Notes under the pieces: generated by a model
Databases searched by the model: none
The model's input: the letters and a program-made list of their open reading frames with translations, nothing else
What the model was told of the DNA's origin: nothing
Shown: positions 7,773 through 15,609 of the stretch, piece after piece
Numbering within the stretch: position 1 is the stretch's first letter
How the letters are laid out: every line of letters begins with the position of its first letter
Program-made: the position numbers and the translations under genes
NCBI GenBank assembly: GCA_024689525.1
Contig: JAILDI010000127.1
Coordinates: forward strand, 1-23,093
Direction of reading: 5' to 3'
DNA from: Bacteroidales bacterium
GTDB taxonomy: Bacteria > Bacteroidota > Bacteroidia > Bacteroidales > UBA932
DNA: 23,093 nt

Positions 7773-8910
7773 TCCCGCTTTCATAAAGCTTCTTGAGGAA
7801 TCGGTGGGGCCGGAACGCTCCGCCACGGTTCTTGACGCCCTTGAGAAAGATGCGTCCGTATCCATCAGGCTCAACCCTGCGAAACTGCAGGAATGCCCGT
7901 TTCCGGATGCGGAGAAAATTTCCTGGAGCCCGTATGCATATATATTAAAGGAAAGGCCCGCATTCATAATGGACCCGCTGATGCACGCGGGATGTTATTA
8001 CGTGCAGGATTCATCGGCCATGTTCCCCGGGGAAATATTCCGGCGGATTCTGGATGGATTCGGCGAAGGCGTGCAGGTGCTGGACCTCTGCGCCGCACCG
8101 GGAGGCAAGGCCACCGACCTCAGCGCATCCCTCAGAGAGCGTTTTGGGGACAAATTCCGCCTCATCGCCAACGAAGTCGTGCGCAAGCGCTTCCAGGTAC
8201 TCCGCAGCAACGTGGAAACCTGGGGAGAGCCCCGCACCGCCGTTGTGTCGATGGACCCCTCGCAGTTCGGCGTCCCCAACCTTTTCGACATAATCCTGGC
8301 CGATGTCCCCTGCTCCGGCGAGGGGATGTTCCGGAAGGACGCCGTGGCCCGGGAGGAATGGTCCCTTGACAACGTTGAATTCTGCGCCGCCAGGCAAAGG
8401 AAGATCCTGGCCGATATATGGCCCTCGCTGCGCCCCGGAGGCATTCTGATATACTCCACCTGCACGTTCAACCATCTGGAGAACGACGACAATCTGGAAT
8501 GGGCCGCGAGCGAGCTTGGGGCATCGGTCATCGACATCGGCCCCGTCCCTGAAGGCGTCATCAAGAGCCGCTGCGGCTATAGCCTCCTGCCGGGATTCGT
8601 GCCCGGAGAGGGGCAATGGGCCGGAGTACTGCGGAAAGACGGCGAACTCAGCGCCGTTCCCGCCCCCGACGCGGCAAGGATCCTCCGGGCGGAATTCCCG
8701 GCCGCATCGACCCCCGACCTTCCTATGGTCGATGTCGACAGACCCACGGCCCTGGCCTACCTCCACGGCGAGGCGATACGGCTGCAAGGCGCTCCCATCG
8801 GCCTTATAAACATCTGTTTCCAGGGCCATCCGCTGGGCACGGCTAAGAATATCGGCAGCCGCTGCAACAATCTTTTTCCGAAAGAACGCCGCATCCGCAA
8901 GGACGTTTGA
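7765..8910 (+). CDS. NOL1/NOP2/Sun (RsmF-like) RNA cytosine-C5 methyltransferase
   Basis: The 381-residue protein carries the SAM-binding motif VLDLCAAPGGKATDLS at about 106-120, motif IV DVPCSGEGMFRKD with Cys183, and motif VI YSTCTF with catalytic Cys233. The two-cysteine arrangement is diagnostic of RNA m5C methyltransferases. The following KD after GMFR and the C-terminal region ending in a basic stretch suggest the RsmF/YebU branch, which modifies 16S rRNA in E. coli; the target here is not proven. It is shorter than E. coli RsmF (about 480 residues). The ATG at 7765 overlaps the end of the SRPBCC gene by eight bases. Confidence 0.9.
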   Translation: MFDPAFIKLLEESVGPERSATVLDALEKDASVSIRLNPAKLQECPFPDAEKISWSPYAYILKERPAFIMDPLMHAGCYYVQDSSAMFPGEIFRRILDGFGEGVQVLDLCAAPGGKATDLSASLRERFGDKFRLIANEVVRKRFQVLRSNVETWGEPRTAVVSMDPSQFGVPNLFDIILADVPCSGEGMFRKDAVAREEWSLDNVEFCAARQRKILADIWPSLRPGGILIYSTCTFNHLENDDNLEWAASELGASVIDIGPVPEGVIKSRCGYSLLPGFVPGEGQWAGVLRKDGELSAVPAPDAARILRAEFPAASTPDLPMVDVDRPTALAYLHGEAIRLQGAPIGLINICFQGHPLGTAKNIGSRCNNLFPKERRIRKDV

Positions 8911-8976
8911 AACTTTTTTCCGTCGGCAGGCGTATTGTTAGAGTATCGGCCAAACGCAAGATACCCTATTTATTAT

Positions 8977-10026
8977 ATGAAACTCTCACAATTTGCATTC
9001 GACCTTCCCCAGGAGAAGATTGCGCAGCAGCCTTCCTACTGGCGCGACGAGGCCAAACTCATGGTCCTTCACAAGGACACCGGCGAGATTGAACACCGCA
9101 TTTTCAAGGACATCGTGGATTATTTCGGCAAGGGAGACATCTTTGTGCTCAACGACACCAAAGTGTTCCCCGCGCGTATGTACGGCAAGAAGGAAAAGAC
9201 CGGCGCCGACATCATGGTGTTCCTGCTCCGCGAACTCAACAGGGAGCAGAGACTGTGGGACGTAATCGTGGATCCCGCCCGTAAGATCAGGATAGGAAAC
9301 AAGCTGTATTTCGGCGACGACGATTCCCTGGTGGCCGAAGTAATCGACAATACCACTTCCCGCGGACGCACCCTGCGCTTCCTCTACGACGGCCCGTACG
9401 AGGACTTCAAGAAAGCCCTCTTCGCCCTTGGAGAGACTCCCGTGCCCGCATGGGTAAAGAGCAAGGTCACCCCGGAAGACGCGGAGGATTTCCAGACGAT
9501 TTTCGCAGCCAACGAAGGCGCCGTATCCGCTCCTGCGGCCGGCCTGCACTTCAGCCGCGAGTTGTTCAACAGGATGATTCTCAAGGATATCCGCAAGACT
9601 TTCATCACCGTGCATATGGGCATCGGCCACTTCCGCCGCGTGGACGTGGAAGACCTGTCCAAGCACAGGATGGATTCCGAACGCCTCATCATCTCCGAGC
9701 AGGCGGCGAATGACATCAACATCGCAAAGCGCGCAGGCAAGAAAGTGGTTGCGGTTGGCATCACCGTGATGAGGGGCCTGGAGACCTACGTTACCACCAC
9801 TCACGAGGTGAATCCTTTCGACGGATGGACCAACAAGTTCATCTTCCCGCCTTACCAGTATTCCGTGCCGGATGCGGCAGTTTCCAACTTCCATCTGCCC
9901 CAGTCCACCATGCTTATGTGCGTGGCTGCTTTCGGCGGTTACGAGAACGTGATGAACGCTTACAAGACGGCCTTGGAGATGGATTATCGCTTCGGCCCTT
10001 ACGGAGACGCCCTCCTGATCTTGTAA
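8977..10026 (+). CDS. queA: S-adenosylmethionine:tRNA ribosyltransferase-isomerase QueA
   Basis: The enzyme transfers and isomerises the ribosyl part of SAM onto preQ1 in the wobble position of tRNA, giving epoxyqueuosine. The 349-residue length is standard. Family signatures are clear: LNDTKVFPARMYG at about 58-70, the GAVSAPAAGLHFS stretch, and the C-terminal STMLMCVAAFGGYENVM region. The ATG at 8977 matches the usual MKLSQFxFDLP start; an upstream in-frame start at 8935 adds 14 atypical residues. It lies 66 bases after the methyltransferase gene; I see no clear promoter in that gap, so it may be the third gene of that unit. A hairpin terminator with T-tract follows at 10112-10148. Confidence 0.97.
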   Translation: MKLSQFAFDLPQEKIAQQPSYWRDEAKLMVLHKDTGEIEHRIFKDIVDYFGKGDIFVLNDTKVFPARMYGKKEKTGADIMVFLLRELNREQRLWDVIVDPARKIRIGNKLYFGDDDSLVAEVIDNTTSRGRTLRFLYDGPYEDFKKALFALGETPVPAWVKSKVTPEDAEDFQTIFAANEGAVSAPAAGLHFSRELFNRMILKDIRKTFITVHMGIGHFRRVDVEDLSKHRMDSERLIISEQAANDINIAKRAGKKVVAVGITVMRGLETYVTTTHEVNPFDGWTNKFIFPPYQYSVPDAAVSNFHLPQSTMLMCVAAFGGYENVMNAYKTALEMDYRFGPYGDALLIL

Positions 10027-10088
10027 AGAAAAATTTTTACGTTTTTTAACTTTATAAAGAAAAATCGGCGTTTTCTGTAAAGAAACAT
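10024..10088 (+). repeat. Three short AT-rich direct repeats after queA
   Basis: TAAAGAAAAAT occurs at 10024-10034 and 10055-10065, with a one-mismatch copy TAAAGAAACAT at 10078-10088. The first copy includes the queA stop codon. Spacing is irregular (31 and 23 bases), so no helical phasing is evident. It could be chance in an AT-rich gap. Confidence 0.5.
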
Positions 10089-10111
10089 AAATAGTTGCGC
10101 TGCAACTACCG

Positions 10112-10148
10112 GAAATGGTGCCTTTCAAGGGCGCCATTTCTTATTTTT
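10112..10148 (+). terminator. Rho-independent terminator downstream of queA
   Basis: GAAATGGTGCC (10112-10122) pairs with GGCGCCATTTC (10130-10140). This gives an 11-pair stem with one G-T wobble and a seven-base loop. TTATTTTT follows directly. It would end the transcript coming from queA. The T-tract is also the -7 box of the dprA promoter. Confidence 0.82.
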
Positions 10149-10149
10149 G
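10142..10149 (+). promoter_or_regulatory. -7 promoter box of dprA
   Basis: TATTTTTG is a full TAnnTTTG match, 17 bases ahead of the dprA ATG. No -33 TTTG is evident; that position is occupied by the terminator stem of the preceding unit. Confidence 0.6.
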
Positions 10150-10166
10150 CAGCAAAAACAGCGACT

Positions 10167-11306
10167 ATGGAATTCAGTGAAAACATCTGCCTGTGCGCAC
10201 TTAACAGAGTGTTCGGCAACTTCCCTCTCGCGGGCAGGCGCCTGCTTGACAACTATGAATCGGCGGAGGCCCTGTTCGGCGCCCCGCAGGAGGAACTGAG
10301 AAAACTTCTCGGGCCAAGGGAGGAAATGGCCGGTCAGATAGGACCGGCAGTACTTGAAGACAGCAAACAGGAACTGGAAAGGCTTGAGCGTGGCGGCACG
10401 CGCTTCATCCCGTTCAACGACCCGGACTACCCGTCTTTGCTCTTGGAATGCCCGGACTGCCCTATCGGCCTGTATGTGCGCAACGGCGGCCCGGTTGCGT
10501 CCATCTTCGAGATGAGGCCCTGCATCGCAATCGTGGGCACACGGAATCTGACTCCTTATGGAAGGGAGATATGCGCCGACATAGTAAAGGCCCTGTCGGA
10601 GTGTGAGGTGCAGCCGGTCATCGTGAGCGGCCTGGCTTATGGGGCCGACTGCGTGGCGCATTCCGCGGCCCTGAGCTACGGCCTGGGCACAGTGGGGGTG
10701 ATGGCCACCGGGATGGACAGGATTTATCCGTTCGCCCACAGGGAACTGGCCCTGAGAATAGCCGGGGACGAGTTCGGGGCGCTGGTGAGCGATTATCCAT
10801 GCGGGACATCGCCTGTTGCACTGAACTTTCTCAGAAGAAACCGGATAATCGCAGGCCTGTGCAGGGCAACGATAGTCATCGAGTCCAAGAGCAAGGGCGG
10901 GTCGCTGGTTACGGCAAAATACGCGGTGGACTATGACAGGGACCTTTTCGCCGTTCCCGGGCGTATAGGAGATCCGTATTCCCGAGGATGCAATTCGCTT
11001 ATATCGACTCGTATGGCAGAGATAATCACCAGCCCGGAAGCTTTGGTTGAAAAACTGGGCCTGGGACGCCCCAGGAGCCGGAACAAGACGGGCTTCTGCG
11101 AAGAGATGCAGAAGAAATACGGGGCTGAAAGCCGGGAGTTCGAACTGGCAACGAAGATTTACGCCAACAGGGGCATCGACTACTCCGGCCTGGTTTCCCA
11201 GACCGGGATGAGCTGGGGCGAGGTTGCCTCGGTTGCGGCCATCCTGGAGAGCGACGGGGTGATCACCACCGATTTGCTCCAGCGCTGCAGCATCAGGATG
11301 TTTTGA
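10167..11306 (+). CDS. dprA: DNA-processing protein DprA (Smf)
   Basis: DprA binds single-stranded DNA and loads RecA during natural transformation; it is also widespread in species not known to be competent. The ATG at 10167 gives 379 residues. The N-terminal helical region (1-75) precedes the Rossmann-like core. The core shows VGTRNLTPYG at 123-132, SGLAYGADCVAH at 154-165, NRIIAGL at 225-231 and GGSLVTAKYAVD at about 244-255. A C-terminal winged-helix-like domain (about 310-379, SGLVSQTGMSWGEVASVAAILE) matches the DprA layout. An in-frame start at 10095 would add 24 residues and span the terminator and promoter, so it is rejected. It lies alone between a terminator and the tatD promoter. 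Confidence 0.95.
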   Translation: MEFSENICLCALNRVFGNFPLAGRRLLDNYESAEALFGAPQEELRKLLGPREEMAGQIGPAVLEDSKQELERLERGGTRFIPFNDPDYPSLLLECPDCPIGLYVRNGGPVASIFEMRPCIAIVGTRNLTPYGREICADIVKALSECEVQPVIVSGLAYGADCVAHSAALSYGLGTVGVMATGMDRIYPFAHRELALRIAGDEFGALVSDYPCGTSPVALNFLRRNRIIAGLCRATIVIESKSKGGSLVTAKYAVDYDRDLFAVPGRIGDPYSRGCNSLISTRMAEIITSPEALVEKLGLGRPRSRNKTGFCEEMQKKYGAESREFELATKIYANRGIDYSGLVSQTGMSWGEVASVAAILESDGVITTDLLQRCSIRMF

Positions 11307-11331
11307 TTTTCGAAGATTATACGTAAATTTG
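11302..11331 (+). promoter_or_regulatory. Promoter of tatD-ansA with both -33 and -7 boxes
   Basis: TTTG at 11302-11305 and TAAATTTG at 11324-11331 are separated by 18 bases, close to the Bacteroidota -33/-7 arrangement. The -33 box overlaps the dprA stop. Only six bases separate the -7 box from the tatD ATG, so the transcript would have almost no leader. Confidence 0.55.
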
Positions 11332-11337
11332 TGTTTG

Positions 11338-12105
11338 ATGTTTATCGACACCCATACCCATTTCAACGACGAGTCCCTGATCGGGGATGCGGAGCAGGCC
11401 ATCGCCCGTGCCCTGGAAGCCGGAGTGGGCAAAATGATCCAGGCCGATGTGGACAGCAGCGAGAGGGATTCGATGTGGGAGATTTGCTCCCGGCACCCGT
11501 CCACGGTCTATGGGATGATCGGCCTGTACCCGGGCAGCGTCACGGAATCGTGGCGGGAGGAAATCGACAGGATGCTGCCTTATAAGGAAAAGGGGCCTGT
11601 GGCGGTTGGGGAAATCGGCCTGGACTATCACGAGGGGAAGGAATTCGAGAAGGAGCAGAAGGAAGCACTGAGGCTGCAGTTTGAGCTGGCGGCCCAATGG
11701 GATTTGCCGGTGAACATACATCTGAGGGATGCCTGGGGGGATTTCCTGGCCGTACTCAAGGACTGCGCGCACCTGCATCTGCGCGGGAACCTTCACTGCT
11801 TTTCCGGAAGTTACGAGACATATATGGAGGCCAACCGTTATGCCGATATGATGATAGGCGTGGGCGGGGTTGTAACCTTCAAAAACTCCGGGTTGCAGGG
11901 TGTCGTGGCCAAGGTTCCGCTGGACAGGATTGTCCTTGAGACCGATGCACCATATCTGGCTCCAGTACCCAACCGCGGAAGGAGAAACGAGAGTTCATAT
12001 ATACCACTCATAGCGGCTAAGATTGCGGAAATAAAAGGCGTTTCCATTGAGGAAGTGGCCGCCGCAACCACCGCAAACGCACTAAAACTGTTCTCACTGA
12101 AATGA
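11338..12105 (+). CDS. tatD: TatD-family metal-dependent hydrolase (deoxyribonuclease)
   Basis: The 255-residue TIM-barrel protein shows every expected metal ligand of the family: His6 and His8 in DTHTHF, Glu92 in VGEIGLDY, His128 in NIHLRDA, His153 in NLHCFSG and Asp203 in ETDAPYLAP. TatD proteins are 3'-5' exonucleases, implicated in DNA repair or degradation; some are D-aminoacyl-tRNA deacylases. The ATG at 11338 is chosen because MFIDTHTHF is the family's usual start; an in-frame TTG at 11329 lies inside the promoter. Its last four bases (ATGA) overlap the asparaginase start. Whether the paralogue is TatD or YcfH-like cannot be settled. Confidence 0.94.
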   Translation: MFIDTHTHFNDESLIGDAEQAIARALEAGVGKMIQADVDSSERDSMWEICSRHPSTVYGMIGLYPGSVTESWREEIDRMLPYKEKGPVAVGEIGLDYHEGKEFEKEQKEALRLQFELAAQWDLPVNIHLRDAWGDFLAVLKDCAHLHLRGNLHCFSGSYETYMEANRYADMMIGVGGVVTFKNSGLQGVVAKVPLDRIVLETDAPYLAPVPNRGRRNESSYIPLIAAKIAEIKGVSIEEVAAATTANALKLFSLK

Positions 12106-13133
12106 GCGCAAACATCCTTGTCATCTACACCGGCGGCACCATCGGAATGAAGGAAGACCCGGACGACCTTACCCTGAAACCCTTCGACTTCAGCCAGATT
12201 CTGGAGGAAGTGCCGGAACTGCGAAAATTCAAGGTCTCGCTGGACACCTATACCTTCGACCCCCTCATCGACTCGTCGGACGTGGAACCGGGCCTGTGGG
12301 TGCGCCTGGCAGAGCTTATCCGGGAGAAATATCCCTTCTACGACGGCTTTGTGGTGCTGCACGGAACGGATACTATGGCGTATTCGGCATCGGCCCTCTC
12401 ATTTATGCTGGAAGGCCTGGCGAAGCCGGTGATCTTCACCGGGAGCCAGCTACCCATCGGCACGCCCAGGACCGACGGGAAGGAGAATTTCGTATCGGCC
12501 GTGGAGATTGCTGCCGCGAAGAATTCAAGCGGGGCGGCGATGGTGCCGGAAGTGGCGGTTTACTTCGATTCGAAGCTGCTGCGCGGATGCCGGGCCATAA
12601 AGGTCAGCGCGGAGCAGTTCAGCGCATTCCGCTCCCCCAACTGCCCTCCCCTGGCCCAGGCCGGAATCCAGATCAGGTACGACAGGGACGTTATCCGCAG
12701 GCCGATGGGCGATGGTGTGTCGATAGGTGTCCAGACCCATCTGGACACCAGGGTTTCCATCCTGAAAGTGCACCCCGGCATCACTGAACAGGTGATGCGC
12801 GCAGTGCTCTGCGGCCCGGAAACAAGGGCCGTGATCCTGGAAACCTACGGCTCCGGCAACGCCCCGTCCAGCCCCTGGTTCCTGGACATAGTGAAGGAAG
12901 CCGACCATATGGGCAAGATCCTGGTGAACATAACCCAGTGCAACGAAGGTTCCGTAAATATGGACATGTACGCCACCGGAAAGGCCCTGAAGAAATCCGG
13001 AGTGGTGTCCGGATACGATTCCACAACCGAGGCGATGCTTGCCAAATTGTTCGTTTTGATGGGCAAAAGCGACAACAATGCATGGGTGAAAAAAGTGCTC
13101 GAAGAAAATATGCGTGGAGAAATAAGCAAATAA
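12102..13133 (+). CDS. ansA: Type I (cytoplasmic) L-asparaginase
   Basis: The enzyme hydrolyses asparagine to aspartate and ammonia. The 343-residue protein has the first active-site motif YTGGTIGM with Thr13 near the N-terminus and the second, LHGTDTMAYSASALS, with Thr89-Asp90. GSQLPIGTPRTDGKENF follows with the conserved Lys region. There is no signal peptide, consistent with the low-affinity cytoplasmic type rather than the periplasmic type II. Translation is coupled to tatD through ATGA. No terminator is visible in the 96 bases that follow, so some read-through into the exbB operon is possible. Confidence 0.95.
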   Translation: MSANILVIYTGGTIGMKEDPDDLTLKPFDFSQILEEVPELRKFKVSLDTYTFDPLIDSSDVEPGLWVRLAELIREKYPFYDGFVVLHGTDTMAYSASALSFMLEGLAKPVIFTGSQLPIGTPRTDGKENFVSAVEIAAAKNSSGAAMVPEVAVYFDSKLLRGCRAIKVSAEQFSAFRSPNCPPLAQAGIQIRYDRDVIRRPMGDGVSIGVQTHLDTRVSILKVHPGITEQVMRAVLCGPETRAVILETYGSGNAPSSPWFLDIVKEADHMGKILVNITQCNEGSVNMDMYATGKALKKSGVVSGYDSTTEAMLAKLFVLMGKSDNNAWVKKVLEENMRGEISK

Positions 13134-13175
13134 ACCTTGTTCTTTTGAATTATTATTGCTATATTGCACGACAAA

Positions 13176-13207
13176 TTTGCAGAAATTTACTAATTCATTT
13201 AATTTTA
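13176..13207 (+). promoter_or_regulatory. Probable promoter of the exbB operon
   Basis: TTTG at 13176-13179, a 20-base spacer, and TAATTTTA at 13200-13207 (one mismatch from TAnnTTTG) lie 22 bases before the exbB ATG. The whole gap 13134-13229 is AT-rich compared with the flanking genes and holds no other recognisable signal. Confidence 0.5.
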
Positions 13208-13229
13208 TAACCAACACACAAAAACTACT

Positions 13230-14036
13230 ATGAAAAAGTTTTTCATGTTTTTGGCAGTAGCAGGCCTTATGACCCTCTCTGCAAATCTCGCTTATGCACA
13301 GGAAGGCACCGAGGCTCCGGATGCTGCTCCCGCTGAGGAAGCCGTAGCCGAAGAGCCCCAGGCAGAACCTTCTCCGCAGGATTTGTTCGCCGGCTCCGGT
13401 GAGGAAATTCCCCTCCACCAGGCCCTCAAGACCAAATTCATCGAAGGTGGTGCAGGCTTCATGAGCCTCGTTCTCATCTGCCTCATCCTCGGTCTTGCAC
13501 TTTCAATCGAGCGTATCCTTTATCTGCTCTTCTCAAGGACCAACACCCAGAAGCTTCTCGCAAAGGTGGAAGATGCCCTTAAGGAAGGCGGCGTAGAGAA
13601 AGCAAAAGAGGTTTGCCGCAATACGCGCGGTCCCGTGGCCAGCATTTTCTATCAGGGTCTCCTCCGTATGGACCAGGGAGTTGACGTGGTTGAAAAGACC
13701 ATCGTTTCCTATGGCAGCGTGCAGATGAGCCTCATGGAGAAAGGCCTCAGCTGGATTTCCCTGTTCATCGCCCTGGCCCCGTCCCTGGGATTCCTTGGAA
13801 CCGTTATCGGTATGATCCAGGCCTTTGATGCTATCCAGGCAGCAGGTGATATCTCCCCTAACGTTGTTGCTGGCGGTATGAAGGTCGCCCTCATCACCAC
13901 CGTGGGCGGTCTCATCGTGGCCATGATCCTCCAGGTGTTCTACAACTACATCCTCAACAAGATCGACACCATCACCATCGACATGGAAGACGCTTCGATC
14001 CGCTTCGTGGACACCCTCACCAAATTCGAAAAATAA
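13230..14036 (+). CDS. exbB: ExbB/TolQ/MotA-family proton channel protein
   Basis: The 268-residue inner-membrane protein has a cleavable-looking signal peptide (1-23, cut after AYA). An acidic Ala/Pro/Glu-rich stretch (24-58) follows, then membrane segments at about 77-101, 175-198 and 218-242. The second and third segments carry the conserved ALAPSLGFLGTVIGM and ALITTVGGLIVA motifs with the channel-lining threonines. With ExbD it forms the proton-driven motor that energises TonB-dependent outer-membrane transport. The signal peptide and acidic linker are absent from E. coli ExbB but occur in Bacteroidota. It is the first gene of the operon, 31 bases from the next. Confidence 0.94.
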   Translation: MKKFFMFLAVAGLMTLSANLAYAQEGTEAPDAAPAEEAVAEEPQAEPSPQDLFAGSGEEIPLHQALKTKFIEGGAGFMSLVLICLILGLALSIERILYLLFSRTNTQKLLAKVEDALKEGGVEKAKEVCRNTRGPVASIFYQGLLRMDQGVDVVEKTIVSYGSVQMSLMEKGLSWISLFIALAPSLGFLGTVIGMIQAFDAIQAAGDISPNVVAGGMKVALITTVGGLIVAMILQVFYNYILNKIDTITIDMEDASIRFVDTLTKFEK

Positions 14037-14067
14037 GATTTCAGGACTTTTGTAATCCTTTTTCTAA

Positions 14068-14517
14068 ATGAAAGAACAATTTTACGCCAAGATATTCAAG
14101 TGGGCATCCATTGTGCTCTTGGTTACGAGCGTGGTTCTGCTCCTGGTCTCCTTCCCTAAATTCAACGGACCGGGTGAAGAAGGAGCAGTTGCCCTGTTGC
14201 TCAACTGGGCGTACATTATGCTGGGCCTCGCCCTCGTAAGCGTACTCCTCGTGGGTCTCGTGATCACGGCCCTCAACAACCCCAAGAGCCTTATCAGGAT
14301 CCTGATCGTGGCTGTCGGCGTTGCAGTGGTGGTGGGTATCGCATACCTGCTCGCACCCGGCCAGCAGCCCCTTGCCTACAACGGCCCGGCGGTTTCCGCA
14401 AAGGATCTCGCACTCACTGAAACGGTTATCAACCTTGCATACATCCTCGGCGGTGCTGCAATCCTGTCCATCGTAGTGGCAGAGGTGGCAGGCGCCTTCC
14501 GCGGTAAAAAAGCTTAA
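14068..14517 (+). CDS. Four-helix membrane protein inserted in the exbB-exbD operon
   Basis: I do not recognise a named family. The 149-residue protein has four hydrophobic segments at about 12-29, 41-68, 76-96 and 118-141, a short basic C-terminus (FRGKKA) and no catalytic motif. One loop between the first two helices (30-40) contains Gly/Glu residues, and another (97-117) contains Pro/Gly. Its position between exbB and two exbD genes, with only three bases to the following ATG, makes a role in the proton-channel complex the natural inference: an accessory subunit or assembly factor. Similar small membrane proteins occur at this place in other Bacteroidota, as far as I recall. It is not an ExbB paralogue by visible motifs. 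Confidence 0.75.
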   Translation: MKEQFYAKIFKWASIVLLVTSVVLLLVSFPKFNGPGEEGAVALLLNWAYIMLGLALVSVLLVGLVITALNNPKSLIRILIVAVGVAVVVGIAYLLAPGQQPLAYNGPAVSAKDLALTETVINLAYILGGAAILSIVVAEVAGAFRGKKA

Positions 14518-14520
14518 ACC

Positions 14521-15096
14521 ATGGGAAAGAAAAAAACACCGGAAATCAATTCCAGCTCAACTGCGGACATCGCGTTCCTGTTGTTGTGCTACTTCCTGAT
14601 GACCACCACTATGGGTGATCAGTCAGGTCTGCAGCGCCGTCTCCCCCCGATCCCCGACAAAGACCAGAAGGTGGAAAACCAGAAGGCCAATCGTCGTAAC
14701 ATCGTGATCGTGAGGATCAACTCTGCAGATAAGCTGTTTGCCGGTAGTGAGCCCATGGACATCTCCCTCCTCAAGGAAAAAATGAAGGAGTTCCTTTCCA
14801 ACCCTGCAGATGACCCCAACCTCCCCGAAAAGGAGCCCAAGGAAATCGAAGGCAAGACCTACATGGTCTCCAAGGGTATCATCTCTCTGCAGAACGACCG
14901 TGGTACAAGCTATCTGGCTTATATCGCCGTTCAGAACGAGCTGGTGAAAGCGGTGAACGAACTCCGTGACGAATTCTCAATGAGGGAATTCGGCCGCAAA
15001 TTCGCCTTCCTCACGGAGGATCAGCAGGAAATTGTCAAGAAGGCCGTGCCTCAGAACATCTCGGAGGCAGAGCCTAAAGACACAGGTAAAAAGTAA
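14521..15096 (+). CDS. exbD: ExbD/TolR-family biopolymer transport protein (first copy)
   Basis: The 191-residue protein has a short cytoplasmic N-terminus and a single membrane helix at about 14-31 containing the essential acidic residue (Asp16 in STADIAFLLLCYFLMTTTM). A periplasmic domain follows. The Asp carries protons through the ExbB channel in characterised homologues. The periplasmic part is longer than in E. coli ExbD (141 residues), with a charged insert (about 97-115) and a Lys/Glu-rich tail. It lies three bases after the four-helix protein and 15 bases before the second exbD, so the operon encodes two unlike ExbD subunits. Confidence 0.93.
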   Translation: MGKKKTPEINSSSTADIAFLLLCYFLMTTTMGDQSGLQRRLPPIPDKDQKVENQKANRRNIVIVRINSADKLFAGSEPMDISLLKEKMKEFLSNPADDPNLPEKEPKEIEGKTYMVSKGIISLQNDRGTSYLAYIAVQNELVKAVNELRDEFSMREFGRKFAFLTEDQQEIVKKAVPQNISEAEPKDTGKK

Positions 15097-15097
15097 T

Positions 15098-15102
15098 AGG
15101 AG
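15098..15102 (+). promoter_or_regulatory. Shine-Dalgarno-like AGGAG before the second exbD
   Basis: AGGAG lies nine bases before the ATG at 15112, in the 15-base gap between the exbD genes. Such a site is unusual in this window, where most genes have none or are coupled by overlapping stop and start codons. Confidence 0.55.
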
Positions 15103-15111
15103 AATAGAATT

Positions 15112-15585
15112 ATGTCAAAATTCGGAGGTTCAAATAACAAGAAGAACGTTCCCGGCATTTCCTCGGGTTCCCTTTCCGATATCGTGTTCATGCTCCTGTT
15201 CTTCTTCATGGTGACCACCCAGCTCCGCGAAACGGAGAACAAGGTTATCGTGAAACTGCCTGAAGCATCAGAGTCTGCAAAGCTTGAAAGAAAAGACCTT
15301 TCAGCAAACATCAACATCGGTACCCCTGTACGTCACCTTCAGAGCATGTACGGTACGGATGCACGTATCCAGCTGAACGACTCTTTCAAGACCATCGCGG
15401 ATATCCGTGACTTCATCGCCGCAGAGCGCGACGCCATGTCGGAGGCCGAAAGGTCCCTGATGACCGTCAACCTGCGCGTGGACGAAGACGTACGTATGGG
15501 TATCGTGTCCGATGTGAAGCAGGAACTCAGGCGCTGTTCCGCGCTTAAGATCATGTACGCATCAAGAAAACCGGGCGGAGAATAA
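15112..15585 (+). CDS. exbD: ExbD/TolR-family biopolymer transport protein (second copy)
   Basis: The 157-residue protein has one membrane helix at about 21-36 with the key Asp23 in SLSDIVFMLLFFFMVTTQL. A periplasmic TolR-like domain of about 115 residues follows, with VNLRVDEDVRMGIVSDVKQELR near the end. It differs clearly from the upstream ExbD in its tail and insert, so this is not a recent duplication. Two ExbD paralogues behind one ExbB are typical in Bacteroidota. It is the last gene of the operon: a strong hairpin terminator begins 24 bases after its stop. Confidence 0.93.
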   Translation: MSKFGGSNNKKNVPGISSGSLSDIVFMLLFFFMVTTQLRETENKVIVKLPEASESAKLERKDLSANINIGTPVRHLQSMYGTDARIQLNDSFKTIADIRDFIAAERDAMSEAERSLMTVNLRVDEDVRMGIVSDVKQELRRCSALKIMYASRKPGGE

Positions 15586-15609
15586 TCTCTGCAAAACATC
15601 ACTCAACTC

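Noticed and set aside
8911..8976. Possible promoter ahead of queA
   Set aside because: No TAnnTTTG box or convincing variant was found, so queA may be read from the upstream unit.
8986..10137. 383-codon minus-strand frame opposite queA
   Set aside because: It is antisense to a secure queA with no motif of its own, and it runs through the queA terminator.
10125..11504. 459-codon minus-strand frame opposite dprA
   Set aside because: It crosses the dprA promoter, dprA and the start of tatD, and has no family signature.
14037..14067. Possible small hairpin (AGGA/TCCT) with following T-run between exbB and the four-helix gene
   Set aside because: The stem has only four pairs with a long loop, too weak to call a terminator; at most it might trim transcript levels.
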